Source of the DNA: Cellulomonas humilata
Lineage (GTDB): Bacteria > Actinomycetota > Actinomycetes > Actinomycetales > Cellulomonadaceae
DNA length: 64,000 bases
Assembly (NCBI RefSeq): GCF_030814415.1
Contig: NZ_JAUSVB010000002.1
Coordinates: forward strand, 868,001-932,000
Direction of reading: 5' to 3'
This document shows, piece by piece, positions 53,550-62,637 of this stretch; positions within the stretch are counted from its first letter, which is position 1, and each line of letters starts with the position of its first letter. A program made the position numbers and the translations under genes. The notes below the pieces were generated by a model. It was given only the letters and a program-made list of their open reading frames with translations, searched no databases and had not been told where the DNA came from.

Positions 53550-56480
53550 GTGTCGGGGGCTGAGGGGCATCCGGCCGTTCTGCGGGCGCGCACCCGGCGC
53601 CCTGCGCCCCGCGGGCTGTCGCGCGACCGCCTGCTGGACCCCGTCGTCGGACCCGGTGCGCAACCCCTGGTGAGCGTCGTGGCGGCCGCCGGGTGCGGGA
53701 AGACGACCTTCCTCTCGCACGTCGCCGCACGGGAGACCGCCCCGGTCGCCTGGCTCACGCTCGACGGAGCCCTGGGCAGCACCGCCGCGGTCCTCGCGCA
53801 CCTCCAGCTGGCGTGTGCGGACCTGGCGCCGGCGGTGGCGGAGCTGGAGCCGTGGACGACCACCGAGGACGCCCTGGTGGCGCTCGAGAAGGTGCTCGAG
53901 GCGCCGGCGCTGCTCGTGCTCGACGAGCTGCAGTCGATCGACGGGAGCGCCGCGGCCGGCGTGGTCGAGGGGCTGCTCCTGCACCAGCCGGTGCACCTGC
54001 GGGTGGCCCTGGGCTCGCGGACGGTGACCTCGACCGCGCTGACGCGGCACCTCGCCGGCACCGCGACGGTGCTGGGTGCCGAGGACCTGCGGTTCCGGAC
54101 GTGGGAGGTCGAGGAGCTGTTCCGGACATGTCACGGCACCCGCCTGCGCGCGGACGAGGTGGCGGACCTCGCGCACCGGACCGGTGGCTGGGCTGCCGGG
54201 CTGGAGCTCTTCCACCTGGCCACGCACGGTCGGCCTCCGTCGAGCCGGGCGCGGCTGCTGGGCGTCGGAGGCGGTCAGCTCTCGGGCGACTACCTCGCGC
54301 GGCACGTGCTCGACCAGGTGCCGGCGCCGCTGCGGGACTTCCTCGTCCGCACCGCGGTGCTGGCCACGCTCACGGCGGCGCGGTGCGACGAGCTGCTAGG
54401 CAGCACGGACTCCGCCGCGCTGCTCGAGCAGGCTCACCGCCTCGGGCTGCTGAACGCGGTGGCCGACGCCGAGTGCACCGTGTACGGCTGCCACGAGGTC
54501 ATGCGCGCGCACCTGCTCGACGTCCTCGTCGGCCGGGACGGCGGTGCGCGGGCTCGGGAGCTGCACCAGCGGAGCGCGCAGCTGGCGCTGCGCGAGGGTG
54601 ACTTCGACGCGGCGCTGCGCTCGTCGTGCCGCGCGCACGACTGGGACGCGGCCCAGCGGGTCCTCGCGATCGGCGGGGGCGAGCTGGCCGAGCGCCCCGG
54701 CTCCTGGATCGACGAGCTGCCGCCGTCGATCCGCGACACCGACCCGTGGGTCGCGCTCGCGCTCGCGCGTCGGCTCGTGGTGGACGGCGCGCTCGAGGAG
54801 GCGCTCGAGGCGTACCGGTTGGCCGGCACCCGGGTGGAGACGGCGACCGGGAGGGCGCTCGCCGCCCACGAGCTGCGGATGGTGCAGAGCTGGGTGAACC
54901 CGCCGCTGGGCGTCGTCTCCGACTGGGTGGCGCTGACCCGTGACGCGTTCGTCGCCCCACGGCGCCAGCTCGCGGAGGCACGCCCGACGGACGCCCCGCG
55001 GCGCCTCGCGCACGCTGTCGCGCAGCTCACGTCCGGTGACCTGACGGCGGCGGCGCGGGAGTTCTCCGCCGTCTCCGAGCTGCCGACCCTGCCGTCGGCC
55101 CTCGAGGCGGTCGCCCTGCTGGGGGAGGCCGCGAGCCTGTCCCTGTCGTTCCGTCCGGAGGCCGCCGAGAGCCGCGAGCGCGCGGCCGTCGCCGCGAAGA
55201 TGCTCGGCGCCCCCGCCCTCGAGCGGATCGCCGACGGGCTCGACCTCGCGTGCCGCCCCGACACCGCACGGGAGGCCCTGTGCCACCTGCGGGACCGGTG
55301 CGCCGCGATCGGCGACCGGTGGGGTGCAGCCCTGCTCGGACTGTTCGGGGCGGTGGCCGGACTTCCCTCGGGGATGCTCACCGCCGACGAGCACTCGGGC
55401 CTCGCGTCCGAGCTGACCGCGCTCGGCGCGCCCGCGCTCGCCACGTGGTGCACGACGATGGCCGCTGTCGAGGACGCGCGCGCGGGACGCGTGGACCCGG
55501 GCGCGACGGCCGACGTCGAACGCGTCGCCGCCGGCGTCGGGCCGCTCCCGCACACCATCGCGCTGCTGGCCTCGGGCACCGCCCAGGGCCGGGTCCGGGC
55601 AGCGCGGCTGGCGCGCAGCAGTGGCGCGGCCACCTGGGCGACCCTCGTCCTGCGCGGGATGCGCCCGACACGCGCGAGCGTGGAGGCAGAGGCGCCGCCC
55701 GCGCTCGAGGTCCGGTGCATCGGTGGCTTCACCGTGCTGCGGGACGGCACCCCGGTCGCGCTGAACGTCCTGCGTCCCCAGCACCAGGCGCTGCTGCGGG
55801 CGCTCGCCCTGCACGCACCGCTGCCCGTGCACCGCGAACGACTCGTCGAGTGGTTCTGGGAGGGTCGTGACCCGGAGCGCGCGCAGCACAGCCTCCAGGT
55901 CGCGATCAGCGCGCTGCGCGGGCTGCTCGACCGGGCCACGGCGACCCCGGCCACGTCCGTGGTCCGCCGGACCGGGGGCGGCTACGCCCTGCACCTCGGG
56001 GCTGCGGACCTGCACGACGTGCGCCGCGTCGAACGGCACCTGGCCGCGGGCCGGTCGGCGCTCGAGCGCGGGGACGTGGAGAACGGCCGGCGCAGCTTCG
56101 CCGCGGGGGTGCGGGAGCTCACCGCCGACCTCCTGCCCGACGACGGTCCCGCCGAGTGGGTCACCGGCGAGCGCGACGAGGTGCGCGGGTCGGTGGTGCG
56201 GGCCTGCCAGTCGCTGGCGGACCTGTGCGCGGCAGCGGGCGACGGACCGGAGGCCATCCAGGTCACGCGCCACGCGCTCGCTCTCGACCGCTACCAGGAC
56301 GGTCTGTGGACGCGCCTGATCGACGCGCTCGCCGCGGACGGCCAGCCGGCCGCGGCGGCGACCGCCCGCCGGGAGTACGCGCAGGTGCTCGCGGAGCTGG
56401 ACGTGCCGATCACGGTGCCCGGGACGGCGGCCCTCAGCCCGGTGCTCGCCGGACCGCTGCCGGTACGTGTGCAGGTCTAA
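53550..56480 (+). CDS. P-loop STAND ATPase with C-terminal BTAD (SARP-like) regulator domain
   Basis: 976 residues. The P-loop is AAAGCGKTT at 45-53, followed by Walker B ALLVLDELQSID as in MalT/LuxR-type STAND ATPases, and helical repeats. The C-terminus (about 708-965) has an OmpR-like winged helix (LEVRCIGGFTVLRDGTP, QHSLQVAISALRGLLD) and a bacterial transcriptional activator domain. It probably activates the adjacent injection-system genes. GTG 53550 has only a weak ribosome site. The last 47 bp overlap the convergent tail protein I gene. Confidence 0.87.
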   Translation: MSGAEGHPAVLRARTRRPAPRGLSRDRLLDPVVGPGAQPLVSVVAAAGCGKTTFLSHVAARETAPVAWLTLDGALGSTAAVLAHLQLACADLAPAVAELEPWTTTEDALVALEKVLEAPALLVLDELQSIDGSAAAGVVEGLLLHQPVHLRVALGSRTVTSTALTRHLAGTATVLGAEDLRFRTWEVEELFRTCHGTRLRADEVADLAHRTGGWAAGLELFHLATHGRPPSSRARLLGVGGGQLSGDYLARHVLDQVPAPLRDFLVRTAVLATLTAARCDELLGSTDSAALLEQAHRLGLLNAVADAECTVYGCHEVMRAHLLDVLVGRDGGARARELHQRSAQLALREGDFDAALRSSCRAHDWDAAQRVLAIGGGELAERPGSWIDELPPSIRDTDPWVALALARRLVVDGALEEALEAYRLAGTRVETATGRALAAHELRMVQSWVNPPLGVVSDWVALTRDAFVAPRRQLAEARPTDAPRRLAHAVAQLTSGDLTAAAREFSAVSELPTLPSALEAVALLGEAASLSLSFRPEAAESRERAAVAAKMLGAPALERIADGLDLACRPDTAREALCHLRDRCAAIGDRWGAALLGLFGAVAGLPSGMLTADEHSGLASELTALGAPALATWCTTMAAVEDARAGRVDPGATADVERVAAGVGPLPHTIALLASGTAQGRVRAARLARSSGAATWATLVLRGMRPTRASVEAEAPPALEVRCIGGFTVLRDGTPVALNVLRPQHQALLRALALHAPLPVHRERLVEWFWEGRDPERAQHSLQVAISALRGLLDRATATPATSVVRRTGGGYALHLGAADLHDVRRVERHLAAGRSALERGDVENGRRSFAAGVRELTADLLPDDGPAEWVTGERDEVRGSVVRACQSLADLCAAAGDGPEAIQVTRHALALDRYQDGLWTRLIDALAADGQPAAAATARREYAQVLAELDVPITVPGTAALSPVLAGPLPVRVQV

Positions 56481-56991
56481 GGTCGTCCACCACGAACCGC
56501 ACGAGGTCGAGCACGGCATCCGGGTCGGGCTCGTCCTCGGCGATCCGCACGTCGACCTCGAGCAGCGGCGCCGACCGGCCGGGGAACGCCCCCTGCGGTC
56601 GCTTGCTCCAGGCCACCCCGCCGGTGTCGCGCACGTCGGGGTCCAGACCGGTGCATGCTCGGACGGCCGCGGTCACCCCGTCGAGCGTCCCGCGGCCGAC
56701 CAGGGCGCGGCGGAGGTCCCCGAGGTGCCGGCGGAGGTGCTCGGCGTCCCGGCGCGCGGCGATCGCGGGGGAGAGCCACGAGGCCACCCACCGGACGAAG
56801 TCGTCGGGTGCGTACCGGGGGTCGAGGTACGCGTCGAGGTCGTCCAGGGTGGCGCCCACCGAGCCGATGACGTCGTCGAACGCGGCGATCAGCCCCGTCG
56901 TGAAGTCGCTGCCGAGGAAGGCCTCCGGCAGGCCCTCCACCAACGACGTCGACGGCGGTGGGGAACCGACGGCCCCCACTCCGCCTCTCAC
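56434..56991 (-). CDS. eCIS tail protein I-like baseplate protein (Afp12-like)
   Basis: 185 residues. FLGSDFTTGLIAAFDDVIGS, DPRYAPDDFVRWVASWL and RRHLGDLRRALVGRGT match phage tail protein I / eCIS baseplate wedge proteins. Start GTG 56991 overlaps the baseplate J stop (GTGA). It is the last visible gene of the minus-strand structural operon. Its 3' end overlaps the oppositely oriented regulator by 47 bp. Confidence 0.85.
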   Translation of the reverse strand: MRGGVGAVGSPPPSTSLVEGLPEAFLGSDFTTGLIAAFDDVIGSVGATLDDLDAYLDPRYAPDDFVRWVASWLSPAIAARRDAEHLRRHLGDLRRALVGRGTLDGVTAAVRACTGLDPDVRDTGGVAWSKRPQGAFPGRSAPLLEVDVRIAEDEPDPDAVLDLVRFVVDDLRPAHVPAAVRRAPG

Positions 56992-58955
56992 GCCGCACCG
57001 CCCTGCACCACGATGCTGTGCTCCACGCTCAGCACCACGTGCGTGTCCCCGAGGTCGACCCGGTCCTGCGGAGCCGAGATCGACCGGTCGAGCGGGTTGG
57101 CCCGGAACAGGACGACGTCCTCGACGTAGTCGAGCCCGGGGACGCGCCCGAGGACGCCGTGCACCTCGCCCGGCTGCACCGGTCGGCCCAGGGGCCACCC
57201 CGTGCCGTCGGGACCGCCCGCCAACGGGTGGAAGTAGCGGTAGAGCGCCGCGAGGGCGTCCCGCTCCACCTGCGCCGGATCGGCCTCGGGGCGAGCCCGC
57301 ACGCGGGCGTCGACCCGGATCCCCACGTAGCTGGGCGGCTCGACGCTCAGGCGCACCCCGACCACGCGCGTCGCGTCCAGCGCGGCCAGGACGCGCTCGC
57401 GGGCGCCGTCGGGGAGCTGGAGGTCGCGCAGCGAGATGCGGCCGTCCTGGCCGGGCGCCCCGGGGATCGCGAGGATGCGCACCGCACCGGCGTCCGGCCC
57501 TTCCGCCACGGGCACGCAGTGCACGCGCGCGAGCTCGGGCGCGGCCTCGTGCACGACGGCGACGTAGTCCTCGACCGTTACGGCCCGTCCTCGGCCACGC
57601 AGCTCCAGCGGTCCGCGCGTCCGGGCGTTCTCGACGTCCTCGCCGTCGACACCTCCCGCGGCGGCGCGACGGTTGTAGACCGCGGCGACGTACGGGATCG
57701 ACGAGCGGAGCACCGAGACCGTCCGGGCGGCGACGTTCCCGCGGGCGCCCCCACCGGTGCGGTAGCCGCGGACGCGCAGCGCCGCACCCCGGGCCGGGAT
57801 CGCACCGAACCGCCGCTCGGAGCCGTCCTCCAGGCGCACGGACGGCCCGAACCGGATCTCCCCGGTCGTCGGGTCCACCGTGACGTGCCGGTCCGTCGGC
57901 GAGCTGGACCCGAAGTCGTCGACCGCCGTCCAGTTCTCCCACGTCGGCGGGCCGATGCCGTCCTCCGGCGGGACGCCGACCGCGAGCACCAACGGGTCCT
58001 CGCGGTCCAGGACCACCGGGGGATAGGCGAGGCGCAGGACCTGGCCGGCGGTGCCGTCGGACGTGCCGAGCGCCTCGTCGCGGACCTGCTCGGCGTTCGT
58101 CGCCTCGACGTCGCCGCCGATCGTCGCGGCCGTGACGGACACCAGCAGCGGGGACGAGCGGTACTGCCGGGCGGCCTTGACCACGCGGCAGCGGATCCAG
58201 GCCGCCGCGATGCCGCCGACTACCGACTCGTCGTGACCGTCGGGCACGTGCAGCTCGATGGCCCCCGAGACGTTCAGCCCCAGGGTGTCGTCACGCTCGA
58301 CCTCGCACGTCTCCCACCCGGACGGCGTCCACGCCTCCCAGACCAGCGGCGGCCGTCGGGGGTCGATCCCGTACCCGCCGAGCGAGCAGACCGCCTGGAC
58401 CAGCAGCAGCGACGACCGCGCCGGCTGGTCCAGCCCCAGGTACAGCGCGTCGTCGACGGCCGGCGTCGCGCTGAACGCGGGGAACCCGTCCCCGAGCCCG
58501 AGCACGCCCGTGCGGTCGGACGTGTCGCCGTCGGCAGAGACGGTCAGCACGGTGCGCGACGCGGACGGCGGGATGTCGAGCCCGTGCAGCGTGGTGAACC
58601 CGAGGGACTCCTGCGAGATGGAGCGGCGCGTGGACACCGCGGTCCCGGCGGGGATGTGGACGACGTCGTCGTGGTGCGACGACAGCCGGAACGACACCTC
58701 CGTGCGGGCCGCGTGCGGCGGGAACAGCCGGACGCCGACGAGCTCGAGGAACTTGACGTACAGCCGGTCGGGGACGCGGTTCACGCGGTACAGCAGGATG
58801 TCCGTCATCCAGGCGAACGTCTCGATGAGCGTGATGCCCGGGTCGGAGACGTTGTGGTTGGTCCACTCCGGGCACCGCAGCTGCAGGTTCCGCTTGGCCT
58901 CGTCGACGAGCTCCTGGAACGTGCGGTCGTCCAGGCGGGGCGTGGGCAGCGTCAT
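56988..58955 (-). CDS. eCIS baseplate J/gp47-like protein (Afp11-like)
   Basis: 655 residues. The N-terminus (FQELVDEAKRNLQLRCPEW, then HNVSDPGITLIETFAWMTDI) is diagnostic of the putative baseplate assembly family, and the C-terminal half has the gp47/J core (TRGPLELRGRGRAVTVEDY, ALYRYFHPLAGG). It forms the baseplate wedge with gp25 and tail protein I. ATG 58955 overlaps the gp25 stop (ATGA). Confidence 0.93.
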   Translation of the reverse strand: MTLPTPRLDDRTFQELVDEAKRNLQLRCPEWTNHNVSDPGITLIETFAWMTDILLYRVNRVPDRLYVKFLELVGVRLFPPHAARTEVSFRLSSHHDDVVHIPAGTAVSTRRSISQESLGFTTLHGLDIPPSASRTVLTVSADGDTSDRTGVLGLGDGFPAFSATPAVDDALYLGLDQPARSSLLLVQAVCSLGGYGIDPRRPPLVWEAWTPSGWETCEVERDDTLGLNVSGAIELHVPDGHDESVVGGIAAAWIRCRVVKAARQYRSSPLLVSVTAATIGGDVEATNAEQVRDEALGTSDGTAGQVLRLAYPPVVLDREDPLVLAVGVPPEDGIGPPTWENWTAVDDFGSSSPTDRHVTVDPTTGEIRFGPSVRLEDGSERRFGAIPARGAALRVRGYRTGGGARGNVAARTVSVLRSSIPYVAAVYNRRAAAGGVDGEDVENARTRGPLELRGRGRAVTVEDYVAVVHEAAPELARVHCVPVAEGPDAGAVRILAIPGAPGQDGRISLRDLQLPDGARERVLAALDATRVVGVRLSVEPPSYVGIRVDARVRARPEADPAQVERDALAALYRYFHPLAGGPDGTGWPLGRPVQPGEVHGVLGRVPGLDYVEDVVLFRANPLDRSISAPQDRVDLGDTHVVLSVEHSIVVQGGAA

Positions 58956-59371
58956 GCGCGCACCTCGGACCGGTGGGCGGGGATCGTGTAGAACGGGAAG
59001 ACGAGGTTGCGGCGGTCGTTGGTGGACCGCACGGTGTAGCCGATGTCGATCCAGAGCGTCGACGGGTCGTCGGCGTCCGTCGTGATGTCGACCTGCTCGA
59101 CGGTCACGCGCGGCTCCCAGCGGGCGAGCGCGCTCTGCACCTCGGCGGCGATCAGGCCGGCCGTGGTGGCGTCACCCGAGGCGAACACGAACTGGCGCAG
59201 CCGCGCACCGAACTCCGGCCGCATGGGGCGCTCCCCGGGGTTGGTCGCGAGCACCAGGTACATGGCCTGCTCGAGCTCGGTGGTGCCGCTGACCAGCGCG
59301 ACCGCACCCGTCTGGTCCGTCGTCAGGGGCCAGTGCCAGCCGGCCCCGACGAAGCTGTTGGCGTCGCTCAT
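58952..59371 (-). CDS. gp25/GPW-family baseplate protein (Afp9-like)
   Basis: 139 residues with the lysozyme-like gp25 fold: GWHWPLTTDQTGAVAL, NPGERPMRPEFGARLRQFVF and a C-terminal IDIGYTVRSTNDRRN. It connects baseplate wedge and sheath start in contractile tails. ATG 59371 lies 19 bp after the PAAR gene stop. It overlaps baseplate J by 4 bp. Confidence 0.93.
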   Translation of the reverse strand: MSDANSFVGAGWHWPLTTDQTGAVALVSGTTELEQAMYLVLATNPGERPMRPEFGARLRQFVFASGDATTAGLIAAEVQSALARWEPRVTVEQVDITTDADDPSTLWIDIGYTVRSTNDRRNLVFPFYTIPAHRSEVRA

Positions 59372-59390
59372 CGGTCCTCCTCCCTACGCC

Positions 59391-59783
59391 TCATGAGCCG
59401 ATCAGGACGGTCGCCCCGGTGCCGACGACCGCGGCGGTCGGTGCGATGCACGCGGTGACCGTGCACCCCGTGTACGCCGCGTCCTTCCCGTCGAACTTCA
59501 CCGTGCTGCTGCCGACCACGACCTTGGCCTCCTGCGTGGTCGGGACGAGCTTCGGGTCGCTTGGGTGCAGGCCGACGTGCGGCGGCAGGTTGTACCCGCT
59601 GCTGTCCTTGACCGCGGCGGGCTTGCCGCCGATGAGGACCGTCGTCGACAGCCCCAGGGTCAGGGGTGCGGAGATCGGCAGCGGCGCGGGCGCGGGCATG
59701 GGGGCGCCGACGGGGGACGGGACGAGGTGCCCGACGCACATCCCCATCACCTTGTCGCCCATGACGACTGCTGGTGCACCCAC
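59391..59783 (-). CDS. PAAR-domain spike-tip protein (Afp10-like)
   Basis: 130 residues. PAAR-type repeats: GDKVMGMCVGH, then STTVLIGGKPAAVKDSSG, TVKFDGKDAAYTGC and a closing GTGATVLIGS. The Cys/His in MCVGH and later Cys residues could bind the tip metal. A short Pro/Ala-rich hydrophobic insert (PMPAPAPLPISAPLTLGL) interrupts the first repeats. It would sharpen the VgrG-like spike. GTG 59783 has GAGGAGGAGG upstream. Confidence 0.9.
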   Translation of the reverse strand: MGAPAVVMGDKVMGMCVGHLVPSPVGAPMPAPAPLPISAPLTLGLSTTVLIGGKPAAVKDSSGYNLPPHVGLHPSDPKLVPTTQEAKVVVGSSTVKFDGKDAAYTGCTVTACIAPTAAVVGTGATVLIGS

Positions 59784-59797
59784 GACGAGCCTCCTCC

Positions 59798-61516
59798 TCA
59801 GTTGAGCTTGATGGTCGAACCCTTGATGGTCACTGTGCTGCTGCTCTCGAGCGTGAGACCCGAGGAACCCTTGATCGTCGCGGAGCCCTGCGCCTCGACC
59901 TTGAGGTCACCCTGCGTGCTGACCTCGGCGTTGCCCTTGGCGTCCACCTTCACGTCGCCCTCGGTGGTGATGACGATCGAGCCGTCCGACGTGGCCAGCA
60001 CGACGCTCGCCTTGTCGTCGCCGGTCCGTAGCTCCAGGGTCTCCTCGCCGGCCTTGTCGGACATGAGCAACTCGTGGCCGCTGCGGCTGCGCCACACGCG
60101 CGTGGCGACGGCGCCGTCCGAGCCGACGGCGTCGTCCTTCGGCGGCGCGTCGACCCCGTTGTACAGACCGCCCAGCACGTACGGGCGGCGGCTGTCGCCG
60201 TGCTCGAAGCCGACGAGCACCTCGTCGTCCACCTCGGGCAGCAGCTGTAGGCCGCGGTCCGCGCCCGCGCCGAGCTGCAGGACCCGGACCCAGTCGGTCT
60301 CGTAGTCCTCGTCCAGCCAGGGGAACTTCACCTTCACGCGGCAGCGCTTCTCCGGGTCCGTCGCGTTGGTGACCAGCGCGACGACCAGCCCGCCCGGACC
60401 TGACCGGTGCTGGCCACCACCCCGCACGAGCCCCAGCACGGAGCGGTCGTGGGAGCCGCTCGCCGTGAAGTAGGTGCGGTAACTGCGGTCGTCCCAGACG
60501 TGCTTCGCGCGCGTCAGCGTCACCTTGCCGTCGAACCGCCCGCCGGTCTGGCCGAGACTCACCGCCGCCCCGGCGATCAGGTGCGGGTCGCCGTCCGCGA
60601 CCCCTTCGGCGAAGACGTTGGTGCTGCCCAGGTGCTCGGCCCGTGCCGCGGCGACGGCGTCGCACTCCGCCTGCTGGCCGAGCGGGAGGTCGACAGTGAC
60701 CCCGCGCGGGCTGCCGAACAGCTCGGCGACCGACGCGGGCGTGTCCCGGAGGCTCGCCGTCCCGGTCGTGGCGTCCGTCGTGGCGACGAGCGCCTGCTTC
60801 GTGGACGTGTCCCAGCCGCGGACCTCCACCTGGGACACCTGCTGGGCGGCCGTCACGCGGACGGTCAGACGCTGGAGGTTCCTGCCGGGCACCAGCTGCA
60901 GCCGGTCGGCCGAGTCGTAGGACCCGGGGGCCGGAGCGTCCGACGCCGGCGTGGGCGCCCGGAAGTGCAGCGTCGAGCCGGACACGACGACGACGCAGCC
61001 GACCTCCCGGCCGCGCCGCTCCAGGAACTCGATGTGGGTCTCGTTGACCTGCGAGACGTGCTCGTGCAGGACCGCGGTCGTCGCGACGTCGCCCGCCGTC
61101 AGGCCGACGTCCCGGGCGATCTGCTTGGCGATGTCGCCGTCGGTCATGTTCTGGAAGCTCGTGGTGTGCAGCCCGTTGTACAGGCCGTAGGACCGGTCGT
61201 AGGCCGTCACCGTGGTGTAGCCGCCGCGGTCGTCGTAGTCGAAGCCGATCGCGTAGACGACGCCGTCGAACAACGTGTCTCCCGAGTTCTCCCCGACGCG
61301 GCCGGCGGTGATGGTCAGCTCGGCGGCGAGGTCGAGGTCGCTGTCCGCGAGCAGCTCGCGCGTCGGGTCGTCGATCACCAGGCGGCACGAGTCCGGGCCG
61401 TCGGCGTCCGTGTCGACGATCGTGGTGCGCAGCGCCGCCGCGATCCGCTGGGACAGCTCCGCGGCCCCGACCTTGACCACGGGCCGGGCGCCGACGCTCG
61501 TGGCGACCGGGCTCAT
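59798..61516 (-). CDS. VgrG/gp5-gp27-like spike protein (Afp8-like)
   Basis: 572 residues. N-terminal gp27-like part (GVVYAIGFDYDDRGGYTTVT, FLERRGREVGC), a gp5 OB fold (CRVKVKFPWLDEDYETDWVRV, FEHGDSRRPYVLGGLYNG), and a C-terminal triple-helix needle of repeated short beta strands (VKVDAKGNAEVSTQGDLKVE). No effector domain is fused at the C-terminus. It forms the trimeric central spike. ATG 61516 overlaps the LysM gene stop. Confidence 0.94.
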   Translation of the reverse strand: MSPVATSVGARPVVKVGAAELSQRIAAALRTTIVDTDADGPDSCRLVIDDPTRELLADSDLDLAAELTITAGRVGENSGDTLFDGVVYAIGFDYDDRGGYTTVTAYDRSYGLYNGLHTTSFQNMTDGDIAKQIARDVGLTAGDVATTAVLHEHVSQVNETHIEFLERRGREVGCVVVVSGSTLHFRAPTPASDAPAPGSYDSADRLQLVPGRNLQRLTVRVTAAQQVSQVEVRGWDTSTKQALVATTDATTGTASLRDTPASVAELFGSPRGVTVDLPLGQQAECDAVAAARAEHLGSTNVFAEGVADGDPHLIAGAAVSLGQTGGRFDGKVTLTRAKHVWDDRSYRTYFTASGSHDRSVLGLVRGGGQHRSGPGGLVVALVTNATDPEKRCRVKVKFPWLDEDYETDWVRVLQLGAGADRGLQLLPEVDDEVLVGFEHGDSRRPYVLGGLYNGVDAPPKDDAVGSDGAVATRVWRSRSGHELLMSDKAGEETLELRTGDDKASVVLATSDGSIVITTEGDVKVDAKGNAEVSTQGDLKVEAQGSATIKGSSGLTLESSSTVTIKGSTIKLN

Positions 61517-62193
61517 CGCACAGCCGCCGCGAGCTCGGACACGTCGGGCAGGAGCAGCTCACGGCCGGGCCGCAGCCGGGTCGGGTCGTCGATGCCGTTG
61601 AGCTCCGCGATCGCCCGCCACGCACCGGCGTCGCCGAACGTGGAGTGCGCCACCGAGTGCAGGCTCTCCTCGCGGCGCAGCACGTGCCGGCGGCGCGACG
61701 ACTCCGCGCCCGAGGTCGGGTTGGTGCCCTTGGGCTCCGCGGCCGCCGACTTGAGCGTGAGGTCGATGGTGGCCCGCAGCGGCAGGCCGTTGCGGTCGAA
61801 CATCTCGCAGGTGACCTTGAGGTTCTCCAGGTAGCCGACGAGCGTCTTCTCCTTGTTGATCGACAGGACGCCCCACGTGAAGATCAGCTTCGGCGGACCG
61901 CTGCCCGGCTGCGACACGTCGGCGACCGTCGTCCACGACACCAGCTGGTCGATCTCGGGCTGGATCCCGTTCGGGGCGCCCTTGCCCACCTTGTCGAGGA
62001 ACACCTGCAGCGTCATCGACGTCGGGCCCGCGCCCGTGAACTGGACCGGCGGGTCGTTGGCCTGGTTCGGGGCGCGGTTGTACTGGACGGCGCGCGTGAA
62101 GCTGATCGTCGTCGGGTTGAAGTGGAAGACGAGCTTCTTGCTGGTGTCGTCGTTCTCGGCCAGGACCGCCAGCGCCCGCTCGGCGCCGGTCAC
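61513..62193 (-). CDS. eCIS LysM-containing hub protein (Afp7-like)
   Basis: 226 residues. The N-terminal part (KLVFHFNPTTISFTRAVQYN, FTGAGPTSMTLQVFLD) is the eCIS/phage gp53-like tube-spike adaptor, and the C-terminal about 50 residues form a LysM domain (AHSTFGDAGAWRAIAELNGI, DPTRLRPGRELLLP). It joins tube and spike. GTG 62193 overlaps the tail tube stop (GTGA); ATG 62205 is an alternative. Confidence 0.92.
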   Translation of the reverse strand: MTGAERALAVLAENDDTSKKLVFHFNPTTISFTRAVQYNRAPNQANDPPVQFTGAGPTSMTLQVFLDKVGKGAPNGIQPEIDQLVSWTTVADVSQPGSGPPKLIFTWGVLSINKEKTLVGYLENLKVTCEMFDRNGLPLRATIDLTLKSAAAEPKGTNPTSGAESSRRRHVLRREESLHSVAHSTFGDAGAWRAIAELNGIDDPTRLRPGRELLLPDVSELAAAVR

Positions 62194-62624
62194 GACTCTT
62201 TCCATCCGTCGTGGGCGAACTCGAACACCTCGGTGGCCACCTTGCCGCCCTCGGCCGCGAAGCTCGGGCCCTTGTAGCTGACGGGCCAGACGCCGTCGAA
62301 CGACCAGGTGATGACCGTGACACGGTTGTCGTTCATCGCGGTGATCGCGGCCGTGTGCGCCTTGGTCGCCTGGCCCTTGGCGACCTCCCGGAACCACTCG
62401 CCGAGCGCGCGGGTCCGCATCTCCACCGGGCGGGTCAGCTTGATGGTGCCGTAGGAGAGGCGACCGGGCAGGCGGTGCACGTACCCGTTCTCGCCGCCCT
62501 CGGCGTACGTCTTGACCTCGTACTGCGCGCTGAGCCCGTCGATCGCCGTGAACGAGCCGATGTCGTGGCCGTCGATCGTCACGTCGAACCGCATGGTGTT
62601 GACGGGGTTGGTGTCGTTGGTCAT
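62190..62624 (-). CDS. eCIS tail tube protein
   Basis: 144 residues of the phage T4 gp19/Hcp-like tube family: TMRFDVTIDGHDIGSFTAIDG, YAEGGENGYVHRLPGRLSYG and the C-terminal SYKGPSFAAEGGKVATEVFE. It probably forms the last tube layer next to the hub (Afp5-like), since it precedes the LysM gene. ATG 62624 was chosen because GAGGAGG lies 8 nt upstream; GTG 62633 is too close to that site. Confidence 0.92.
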   Translation of the reverse strand: MTNDTNPVNTMRFDVTIDGHDIGSFTAIDGLSAQYEVKTYAEGGENGYVHRLPGRLSYGTIKLTRPVEMRTRALGEWFREVAKGQATKAHTAAITAMNDNRVTVITWSFDGVWPVSYKGPSFAAEGGKVATEVFEFAHDGWKES

Positions 62625-62637
62625 CGCTGTCACCTCC

